Source of the DNA: Quercus robur
Lineage: Eukaryota > Streptophyta > Magnoliopsida > Fagales > Fagaceae
DNA length: 64,000 nt
Assembly (NCBI RefSeq): GCF_932294415.1
Contig: NC_065535.1
Span: forward strand, 93,078,862-93,142,861
Reading direction: 5' to 3'
This document shows, one piece after another, positions 22,098 through 31,021 of the stretch (positions within the stretch are counted from its first letter, which is position 1; every line of letters starts with the position of its first letter). Made by a program: the position numbers and the translations under genes. The notes under the pieces are model-generated. The model saw nothing but the letters and a program-made list of their open reading frames with translations, searched no databases and had not been told where the DNA came from.

Positions 22098-23985
22098 CCA
22101 TTATTATCTATTTAACTAATTAAATCCGATGTAATTTACCCATTATTATCTATTTAACTAATTAAATCTTATCCAAACCTAACTCAACCAAATTATTATG
22201 AGTAAACCCCAACCAACCCAATTACCCAATAATCAAAATTACCAAATTACCACTAAAACTTGCAAATAACCAAAGTACTCCTAAAATCCTCTAAAATTGC
22301 CAAAATGCACCCTAAACCTAAAAAATGACCGAAATATCTCTAAAATCATAAAATTACTAAAATACCCCTTAAACTTAAAATATTACCAAAATATTCCCGG
22401 AAACTATAAAAATACCAAAATACCCCATAAACCTAAAAAATAACCGAAATACCCCGGAAACCTTTAAAATGACCGAAATACCCCCCGAAACTTAAAAATG
22501 ACAAAAAATACGTCCTAAACCTAAGAAATGACTGAAATACTTCCCAAAACCTAAAAAGTGCCAAAATGCCCATGAAACCTAACAATGACCAAAATACCCT
22601 CGAAATATTAAAATTAACAAAATACCCCCCCTAAACCTAAAAAATGACCGAAATAGCCTGAAATTATAAAAATGAGTATTTTGGTCATTTAGGGGTATTT
22701 TGATCATTTTTAGGTTTAAGGGTATTTCGATCATCTTTTAGGTTTAAGTTATATTTTTATCACCATATAGGTTTTAGGGCATTTTTGTCATTTTATAAGT
22801 TTCAGGGGTATTTTAGTCATTTTTTAGGTTTCGGGGGGGTATTTTGGTCATTTTTTTAGGATTAGGGGTATTTTGGTAATTTTCAAGCATCAAGGCTATT
22901 TCGGTCAGTTTTTTTTTTTTTTTTTTTTTTGGAGGTATTTTGGTAATTTTTTTTTGTTCCGAGGGTATTTTGACCAAATTTTAGGTTTTAGGGGTATTTT
23001 GGTCATTTTTAAAGTTTCGTGTGTACTTTGGTCATTTTTTAAGATTTGGGGGTTTTGGTCATTTATTAGGTTTAGGGGATATTTTGGTAATTTTTAGTGG
23101 TTTTTGAGCATATTTGGTGATTTTTGGGGTATTTTGGTCATTTTTGAGGTTATTTCATGGGTATTTTGCTCATTTTAGAGATTTTGGGATATTTTGGTCA
23201 TTTTAGTGGTTTTTTTAAAGCATAATTGGTGATTTTAGAGATTGTAGGAGTATTTTGGTCATTTTAAATGTTTCATGAGTATTTTGCTTATTTTAGAGAT
23301 TTTGAAGATATATTGGTCATTTTAGTGGTTTTTGAAAATATTTGGTGATTTTATAAAAATTGGCTTTGGGTAGGGTATGGATATCTATGGATAAACAGAC
23401 CGAGTAACAATTGGGTATGAATACTAATTGGGTAAGGTAATCAAATATCCATAGATAAATTAATTGGGTCAGGTATATATGGGTATACCTTGCCCATGAC
23501 CATCCTTAATAGGTGATGAACACTTATTTCTTCACCAAAAACATCTCCATCTTAATATTGGATGATAAATTTGGAATTTTGTCATCCTCCAGTTAGTCTT
23601 TGGTTAAACAATAGGAGACCAAAATTTATTTCATCACCAAAAACACCTACATCCTAATATTAGGTGACGAATTTAGAATTTCATCACCTTTGGTAAGTCT
23701 TTGGTGACATGAATATTTCGTCACCCTAGGTTTGCCTTTTTTTCATGACCTATAGTGACGAATTAAATATTTCATCACCAATTTGTGCATCTTTGGTGAT
23801 AAAATATTGATTTCGTCACCAATTGGTACATCTTTGGTGACGAAATATTGATTTCGTCACCAATTTTAAATTTTTTATAATATTTGGTGACGAATTCTTC
23901 TTTTCCTCACTAAATGTTATCATTTGGTGACGAAATTGTTTATCCTCACTAGATTTCGTCACCATAGCCCACTTTTGTTGTAGTG
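22098..23985. mobile_element. CACTA-like non-autonomous element carrying an inverted minisatellite
   Basis: Unit 2 has the empty site (GTAATGGTTGTTGGTGGTGG near 7763), so the insertion is bounded exactly, with TGG duplicated, the 3-bp length used by CACTA. The right end, read inward, is CACTACAACAAAAGTGGGC, a typical CACTA terminus. Subterminal repeats of the type GGTGACGAAAT and its inverse fill about 23500-23975. The left end starts CCATTATTATC, lacks a CACTA terminus and contains a ~27-bp direct repeat (about 22098 and 22139). No transposase is present. Confidence 0.75.
22200..23345. repeat. Inverted minisatellite array (~28-bp units in two opposite halves)
   Basis: About 22240-22665 consists of diverged units like AAACCTAAAAATGACCGAAA followed by TACCCC. 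About 22670-23345 consists of units like GGGGTATTTTGGTCATTTTT followed by AGGTTT, the reverse complement. The halves meet near 22670 and could fold into a long imperfect hairpin. A run of about 23 T interrupts near 22912-22931. Reading frames here are artefacts of the repeat. Confidence 0.85.
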
Positions 23986-24418
23986 TGGTGGTGGCAATGG
24001 TCTGAAACCAAATGCCTAGCAAGTTATAAGTTTAAAACCTTTTTGAAAGAAACTTGTATGTATGCGACTATTTGATTGTGCTAAGTTATGCAATGGCATG
24101 ACCATTCTGGTCTGATATTGATATATACATCATGTTACGGACCTAAACGAATGAGTTTGTGATGTGAGCACCCTCACATAATTAACCAACAAAGTAGTGA
24201 ATAATATTGACAATAATGTTAAATCGCAAAATTTGGTCAAGCTGGCTGCATTATCAGTACTTGAATTTATTTAATATAATTCCTCTTTATTTATCAATAA
24301 GTTTAGAGATTTCCCATTGAACAAGAAAATCTCCAATTCATACATTTATAAATTTGTTATATAGTCTCTTTGTTGTTCTTGGCTAAACAATTTTTTTGCC
24401 TTGGACCAACGTTGTTAA

Positions 24419-24855
24419 TTAGGCAAAATGACTTTGATTATAGCAATCTAAGTTGTCCCCATAGCTTACTCCCAATATGTCACAGTACCTCTTATAGAAA
24501 CCAATCCTATCAGCCACCCTAGGATCGGACCCATGGCCACATTCTTCCCCACCATTGATAATGTTGGTGATTACACCATAGCCGGGGACTCGACTAGCAG
24601 ATGTGTCAGCAGCAGAAGAAGTCCAGCTTCCAATGATCACATTGTGGCTAGATGGCTTGCTTGCTTGTGGGGTCATCCAAAACCATATGGCTGTCTTGAA
24701 TGATATGGTGGGGTCTGTGGCTACTAGATCTGGATTGTTTATGAGATCAGCTCCAATGGCATTACCTGCTTGACCATAGTTGTAGTTGCTGATAATAGTC
24801 AATGAAATAATCAAAAACTCAAAGTCAATCTTTTGATAAAAAAGTTACAAACCTC

Positions 24856-24910
<55 letters not shown>

Positions 24911-26119
24911 GTTAGGGACATAATACTCTTTTTTTTTAACTATCGACATAATTTGTTTTGATTAACGTAACATCATTTAAATGACAATAATTTACATCTA
25001 AGTCCATCATTGACACTAATTTTATGACCACTAATTAGTATTTATGAAAAGTATTTTTTTTCCCTAAATTAATGACAAATTTACAAATTTATGATTTTAA
25101 AAACTTACTGAGTGAGTTGGATAGGTCCTCGGCCATAATATTGTTTGCCAGAAGCGCAGGGCCAATCTGTTGGTGTACAATAGGTTTGCTTGTTATTTTC
25201 TGCAATAAAGCAATATCCCCATGCATATGGGCCATCTGGTGCACTTACCCATCCTCCTACAAAAATAATAAATTTTCTTTTTGCAATCAAAATAAAGCCA
25301 ATCCAGCAAATTAAAATAAACAGCAAGTAACTTATTATTTGGTATACCTGCTATATAACACTTACTGTAATATAATTTTAGGATTAGCAACTATGAAAAC
25401 TAAGCCCATATTTGGTATAACTTTAGACAAATCTTATTTATTGGTAAGTACATATATTTGTTATTCTCTTTTTGTGAACATACATGCTATTGAGCAAATA
25501 TTAGGGGCACAATATTTTTCACAACTATTGACTTAGTCTATTGTAGTTATAGTAACGTTGATACAATTTTTATTATGTACCAACTGCAACATTCATGTCA
25601 GTATAGTTGTAAAAAAAAAATTATAAAAAATATTGTGTGAATAAACTTATAACAATAACAACTTCAAATGTAATGAAACTAAGTAACTAATTAACCTGTG
25701 GTCTCATGAGAGGTTTGAGCTAAAAAAGCCGCAAGCTCCCTTTTACGTGTAGTGACATCACCAGTTGTGCCAAAGCCATTGAAAGATTTGGCAGCAGTTA
25801 TGAAAGCATTGTAAGTGTAGAATCCATTACTTTTACATCTTGGATCGTTCTTATATTTAAGCATTTGGTCAAAAAGAGACGCGCTGATGAGGCTGCTAAC
25901 ATCGCTGCCACCACTAGGAGTTGTAGGAGATGGAGTAGTAGAAGAACACTGGCTTTGGCAACCATTTCCACAGTAATCATTTGTGTTGCCACACCATCCA
26001 AATTGGCTACAACATAGCCCATTTGGACATACTGCACCCCCAGCCTGTGTTCCACATTGCTCTGCTGTGGTTCCAAGCAAGAAAGCTAAGAAAAGTAGTA
26101 TCAAAGAAACGAGCTTCAT
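24419..26119 (-). CDS. Class I endochitinase, copy 3 (complete)
   Basis: Family-19 chitinase with chitin-binding domain, probably secreted or vacuolar and used in defence. Exons on the minus strand are 25696-26119, 25109-25256 and 24419-24788; their 942 nt give 313 aa plus TAA. Order: signal peptide about 1-19, hevein domain with its Cys pattern from EQCG, a short hinge [14 protein letters not shown] (shorter than in copy 1), catalytic domain with HETTGGW (first Glu), GYCFIAEN (second Glu), [17 protein letters not shown] and WFWMTPQ. It ends CYNQSHFA, without a hydrophobic vacuolar tail of the kind known from tobacco. All splice sites are GT-AG. It carries NGGEECG where copy 1 has NGGLECG. 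The TATA-like box is TATGTATA instead of TATATATA. All known active-site residues are present. Confidence 0.95.
24859..24906. repeat. (GA)24 microsatellite in intron 2 of chitinase copy 3
   Basis: A pure GA run of about 48 bp lies just downstream of exon 2 in gene direction, close to the exon-3 acceptor. The same site is much shorter in copy 1 and GT/GA mixed in copy 2. Confidence 0.9.
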
Positions 26120-26186
26120 TTTCTTATCTTTAAGAGTGTGAATGCAGCAATGTGATTTATGGAAAAGAATGGCATGGGTATGTAAC

Positions 26187-26194
26187 TATACATA
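26187..26194 (-). promoter_or_regulatory. TATA-like box of chitinase copy 3
   Basis: TATGTATA, 68 bases before the ATG, aligned with TATATATA of copies 1 and 2. The one-base change may weaken the core promoter; that is inference. Confidence 0.45.
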
Positions 26195-26488
26195 GGATTG
26201 GTGTTATATGCGTTTTCCTCTTCTAGTTAAGTCAGAAGGCACAAAATATTCCTCAATTATGGAGCTGAGAAGTCGATACATGTGAAATAATAAATGATGT
26301 CAATGATCTGCTAAACGAGAATCAATAAAATTGGTCGGCCGAGACTGACTTTTCATGTTCAAAGACCTTGACCGAGACGTGATAGTGGCTGAAACATGTT
26401 ATTATGTCAACAATGAAAAGGTTGAAAAAAAGAGAAGTGGCCAGAAGGTGGGATTGTGGGAAATCGTGCCCTTCGCCAAAATATGTTA

Positions 26489-26853
26489 GAGCATCCGTAG
26501 CAATTGGTGAAAAATTATGTCATTTTGCTACACTAAATGCCTACTTTATTATTTTACCACATTATTTTACAACACCTCATTTATCAGATGTTTTATAATT
26601 CAATTCTATACATTAAAATAATATTTACTACACATTAAAATAATATTTACTACACATTAAAATACATTATTTTGGTTTACCATATTTGTTCGTACCGTTG
26701 CAAATTTGCAACGACACAGACACAAAATAGTATATGTGCCAAATATATGCAACATATGCAACATCTGCTAGGGAGCTATTTTTTGTGTTTGGTGTGGGAT
26801 ATGTGCCAAAAATTTAGCATTTGGTACATATCCCACATCTACTGTGGGTGCTC
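26489..26853. mobile_element. TTA-flanked MITE upstream of chitinase copy 3
   Basis: 365 bp with ends GAGCATCCGTAGCA and, inverted, GAGCACCCACAGTAG, flanked by TTA (26486-26488, 26854-26856). Units 1 and 2 have the empty site (AATGTTAACAATGTTCAAG near 2036, ATATGTTGACAATGTTCAAG near 16406). Same end family as the 14.2-, 19.2- and 37.1-kb elements. Confidence 0.9.
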
Positions 26854-26962
26854 TTAACAATGTTCAAGTAGGAAAAAAGTTGGACTTTTTTTTGGTTAAA
26901 ATATTTGATGATGAATTAACGGTTCAGATGATTGATTGGATATATATATATATATATATATA

Positions 26963-27146
26963 TGAGAGATATGCTACATCCATAATATCTTTACAACAAA
27001 TCACATGTGGTTAGTTGTTATTAGTTCAAATTTAAACCTAACACTAAGATTGCTTTTTTGCCCCAACAATAACAACCAGTAACAACCTGCCACTTAAGAT
27101 TTGTTGTAAAAATAATGTGAAAATATTGTGAACATATTATTTCTCA
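26963..27146. mobile_element. Small MITE between two (AT)n runs
   Basis: Starts GAGAGATATGCTACATCC and ends near GTGAACATATTATTTCTC, with ATCTTTACAACAAAT and its inverse ATTTGTTGTAAAAAT inside. Similar to sequences near 3000 and 15700. Boundaries are blurred by the flanking (AT)n. Confidence 0.5.
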
Positions 27147-27170
27147 TATATATATATATATATATATATT

Positions 27171-27580
27171 CTTGGTTGTAGTGAGAGTGGGATGTCATTT
27201 TAGCAGAGATAATAGAATGTTATAGAATTTCTTTTTGCAAGAAATGGAGTGATGTCACGTCTTCTTTTGTTTGATGAAATGCGTAAACCAGAGGAATATT
27301 GTATATTGAAATAATATACCACATTGGATAATAGAATGTATAAAGTAAGATGTACTATTTTGCATTATATATATATGTTCTTGGATGTGGTGAAAGTGGA
27401 ATATCCTTTTATCTAATAGCGGAAATAATGGAATGCTATGGGATTTCTTTCTGCATGAAATGATCAATGGAGTGTTGTCTTGTCTTCTTTTGTTCGTTAG
27501 AATGTGTAATTCGGTAAAATATTGTATATTAGAATGATACACCATAGTGTACATAGTAGGATGTACTATTTTGTATGACG
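27171..27580. repeat. Pair of ~210-bp tandem repeats upstream of chitinase copy 3
   Basis: Units about 27171-27365 and 27375-27580 carry the same landmarks as in units 1 and 2. No insertion splits this pair, so it shows the unbroken arrangement. Confidence 0.7.
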
Positions 27581-27877
27581 CATTATATAAATTGAGAAAT
27601 GAAATATAGCAAATCTACTCTTCTTTATAGCTCTCTGTGTTAACATGGTTTGCACTTGCCCTTGGCTCCATTGCCTGCACTTTGGCCAAAATGGAGCTCT
27701 AGCCTCTAGTTGATCAGTTCATTTCAGTTATGGAAAGGAAACATATATGTGGTTGTAGTTCATGCCCTCAAATTCTTGAACAGACGAGGAACTCATTCGA
27801 CAAATTTTTTTATCAGGGTTTCAAAATGACTTATGCATGGGATAGTCTGGCTTTGTAATGTAAAAAAAAAAAATTGA

Positions 27878-27962
27878 TGGGGTGAGAGAGGCTCGAACTC
27901 TCGACCTCAGGATAACTCAGAAGCTATGAGACCTACGCGCTAGCCAACTGCGCCACCACCCC
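27878..27962 (-). tRNA. tRNA-Met (CAT), elongator type, with 11-nt intron
   Basis: Same sequence as 17478-17562: acceptor stem GGGGTGG/TCACCCC, CAT anticodon, 11-nt intron after the anticodon loop, intact A and B boxes, and a T-run terminator on the minus strand (A-run 27863-27873 on plus). It came with the segmental duplication, since chitinase and tRNA keep their order and spacing. Confidence 0.95.
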
Positions 27963-28369
27963 GTTGATGGTTCTGGCTGTAAACTTTATATAATTAACTA
28001 TAACGTTGAGAATCTTTTGGCTCATTTAATACAACTTCGGATGGCAAAAAATACTTAATTAAACCCAAACCACCATTACTAAATTAATTAGATATTACCA
28101 CCGATTAGATTATATATTGTCATTGCAAAATTGTCCACACGTAAAATTTGACTTGGGTTATAATGTATGTTGCTTCTTCAATACCTTCTTGCATAACGTC
28201 CTCAATTTTTTCCTTCCTAGTAATATTTCTGGCAGGTTGGATTCCTTATCGTAGATTTTTGTGGGCATCAAAGGAATCAAAATCTCATTCTTGTATTCTT
28301 GAAGCCTCGGATTCAATCTCAATCTATGGCCCAAAGGTCTAATGATAGATTAGGCTTTAGACTAGGCTT
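27963..28369. other. Spacer after the duplication
   Basis: Homology to unit 2 ends near 27990. The rest is AT-rich. A plus frame at 28148-28342 has no family I recognise and may belong to the fossil element that follows. Confidence 0.3.
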
Positions 28370-29600
28370 GCAAATGTCGTGCTAGTTCTGAATCTTCTGA
28401 TAAAGACACAGTAGCAAAACAGATTGAGATTAGCTGCAATTGAGAGTTGAAAAAACAATTAGACATAATTAATGAAGAAAAAGGCATGATAAGAAAAGGC
28501 ATAGTAAAAGAGATGTTAGAAAAAATGAAAAGACAAAATAATAACACTCTAAAGCTTGCTAATATAGAAACTATACGAAAGAAGTTAGATATAGAAAGAG
28601 ATATAAAAAAAGAAAGAGACGTGATAAGAAAAGAGAAAGAAAATGATAGTTTAGTAAAATTAGTCAACAAAGAAGAGAAAAATAATAGTCCCAAGAAAAG
28701 TAATAGTTTAAATAAAGAAATTAATAAAAGATTAAAATCAATTGAAAGATCTATGACATACACTCAAAATAATAGTTTAACAAATTAACTAAAAACATAG
28801 AAATTTTAAATTCAACCTTAGGAAAAAGAGACACAGTTGTTCTAGATATTACTGAGTCATCAGATAATAAGAAAACTGACAGAGATACCAGAAATGTTAT
28901 TTGTCATAAATATAAAGGATATAGACGTACTAAAAAACAATGTGACCAACATAATAAAATTGTAAAATGGATAAGTGAATTAGATTTTAAGAAAAACATA
29001 ATAAATGAATTAATGAGAATATTTAATGTTAATCAAAAAGAAATAAATCAAGTTAACAAAAAGAAAGAATTAAAGTCAACCAAATCACTTAGGATTTGTT
29101 TGGATATCGCTTATTGTTGAAAACTGAAAAAACTGTAACAAAACAATTTTTAAATGTATGAATAGTACCATGGGACCCAGTTTTAAAGAAAAATTTACTG
29201 AAATCCATACTTGCGGATCCTGTGAACAATGAATGGGACCCACACAAAAAATGCAGCCCATTCACAAACACAAACGCGTTTTGTATCCAAACTAACACTT
29301 AAGTTAATAATAGAAAAAGGAAACAAAAGGACATAATGATGAAATTGATAGACAACCAACCTAATCACTTAAAAGATAAAACATATACTATTTACTAAAA
29401 TTGAAAGATTCTATAAACATACTCATTGCTTGTATTAAATATAATAAATATGGACATCATGTTACAAAATGTGGTAAAAAAGAAAAGGTTAAAAACGAAA
29501 AGATTAAAATAAAACAGGAAAAAACAGACATAAAACCGGTAACCATACAGATTTTTGGAAGCAAGTCTCTTCTAGGCAAATTATTCCTAATTTCCCAAAG
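28370..29600 (+). mobile_element. Broken gag-like retroelement or pararetrovirus fossil
   Basis: A very Lys/Asn-rich stretch of coiled-coil character is followed by two zinc-knuckle-like motifs (near 28905-28945 and 29428-29475). The composition resembles capsid regions of plant pararetroviruses or of LTR-element gag, but I cannot choose. It is clearly broken in several places and interrupted by a MITE (29092-29298). No LTRs or polymerase were found. Confidence 0.35.
29092..29298. mobile_element. TTA-flanked MITE
   Basis: 207 bp with ends GGATTTGTTTGGATA and, inverted, GTGTTAGTTTGGATAC, flanked by TTA (29089-29091, 29299-29301). Contains ATGGGACCCAC motifs seen in common GTTTGGATA-type plant MITEs. 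Confidence 0.8.
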
Positions 29601-29654
29601 GCCTAAATAATTTTCTCGGTTATGCAGAGATATCAATAAGTTCATGGAGCTGAT

Positions 29655-29960
29655 GAGTGACGAGTAAGGAGATATGCTACAAAGTTGTAAATGGACCCAA
29701 TATTAACATATGGGAATACCGGTGGATTCCCAATGCAGTTAACTTTAGATCAAAGCCAAGAACTGGTACAGTTGTAAACTTCTATTTGGTTGCTGATCTG
29801 ATCTTATTGATTTTAAATCCAAGCAGTGGACTCATTCCAAATTGAGAGAAGCTTTTTTGGCTCTCAAACTATTGCTAAAATATTCAATATTCATATTCCA
29901 GCTCAAGAAAGAAAAGATCAAGTATGCTGGGCATCCATTCACCAAAAAAAAAAAAAAGAG
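29655..29960 (+). mobile_element. LINE fragment (region before the zinc-binding domain)
   Basis: KVVNGPNINIWEYRWIPN matches the GNG...IWDDKWLP block of LINE ORF2 (compare 11590-11630 in the full LINE), followed by LIDFKSKQWTHSKLREAF and a frame with FNIHIPAQERKDQVCWASIH. These parts lie in different frames. It ends near an A-run at 29945. Only this scrap of the element is present. Confidence 0.6.
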
Positions 29961-31021
29961 TATGTTGAGCACCCAGCTCAAATGGATAATTTTCTATTTG
30001 GTATTGAGCCAATGTTTAATAACAAGGTTAGTGTGGTCAGTTTTACTTTGTCTATATACAGCCTTTATTTTTTTTCTTTCAAAGTGATAGCCGGTATAGA
30101 ACAATTACGGTGATTCAACAACTGGAACGGTTGAGTATGAACATGTGTAACTTTCCACCCTAGAGCCATTGTCTTTGACCTTGGTCCAGGAAACTCTCCA
30201 GGTCTGGAACAGACTTTGCCTGCATTCAAGTGACCACAGCAAATGCATATGTGAGAGAGAGAAAGGGAAAGTCCACAGCGGGATCATACAAATGTGTTAG
30301 CTAGCACGGAAATCGTTCAGAAAACATTAAGAGTGGCAAGCTATAGATTATGCATCCCTAAGAGATCACTTACTATTTTCATAACCTCTACTAGACCCAG
30401 AAGAAGCTTTGTAATAATTAATAAGGACCAAAAGCAGCTACAGCCAGAACCGAGCTATTGAAAACAGAATGATTTACATTTTTGTAGGCATCATGTGCTT
30501 TAGGGTTTTGATTGAAATTAAAGAAATTTGATGTTTTAAGCTAAGAATTAGATGCTGATTGTTCATATTGAAAATAACAACCACTTCTAGATGAAACTTA
30601 ACAGAAACACCCCCTCCTCCCCCCCACCCCCCACCCCACCCCCAAAAAAAAAAAAAAAACCAAAGAAGAAAAAAGAGTGCTATAATTATGCTTTTGTAAT
30701 TATCAGCCAACAACAAAAAAGTAAAATGATTTCAACCATACCATCTCAACATAGATGAGAGAAAGTAGGGTAGGTAATAATTATCTTACAAACATTTAGA
30801 TAGCTACTGTAAAATGTGACAGATCTTGCATATAAATCTAAAATTATTAAGTTCCAAAGGATAGATTCGGATGATCATGCATGATTGACAAAGTTGGGTA
30901 TATTTAAGGAAATTCAACACAATGCTTATTTAGTAAGGGCTTCCAGATATGATATATCTATTTATGAAAGACCAAATATCCTGTGATAATAAGCTGAAGA
31001 AGGGAAAGTAGAAACTTAAAA
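29961..31021. other. Spacer and likely 3' untranslated region of the CREST-like gene
   Basis: No ORF of note. The part next to 31021 should hold the 3' UTR of the minus-strand gene. It contains the G-rich tract described separately. Confidence 0.4.
30609..30654 (-). other. G-quadruplex-prone tract downstream of the CREST-like gene
   Basis: The plus strand reads C-runs separated by single A or T and then A-run. The minus strand therefore has at least five runs of 4-7 G with 1-2-nt loops. It lies about 370 bases after the stop codon, in sense orientation, so it may be within the 3' UTR or terminator region. Confidence 0.6.

Larger units (their letters stand above)
21027..27990. repeat. Segmental duplication unit 3
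   Basis: Same order as unit 2 and ends with the tRNA-Met plus about 28 bp (TTCTGGCTGTAAACTTTAT). The two tRNA genes are exactly 10,400 bases apart. Unit-specific insertions are the CACTA-like element (22098-23985) and MITEs at 26489-26853 and about 26963-27146. It holds the intact chitinase copy 3. Confidence 0.8.

Noticed and set aside
22873-23097. 74-codon Phe/Gly-rich frame
   Set aside because: Produced by the ~28-bp minisatellite; no protein family.
22098-23985. CRISPR-like or satellite array
   Set aside because: Units are diverged, contiguous without spacers, and occur in both orientations within a transposon in a eukaryotic genome.
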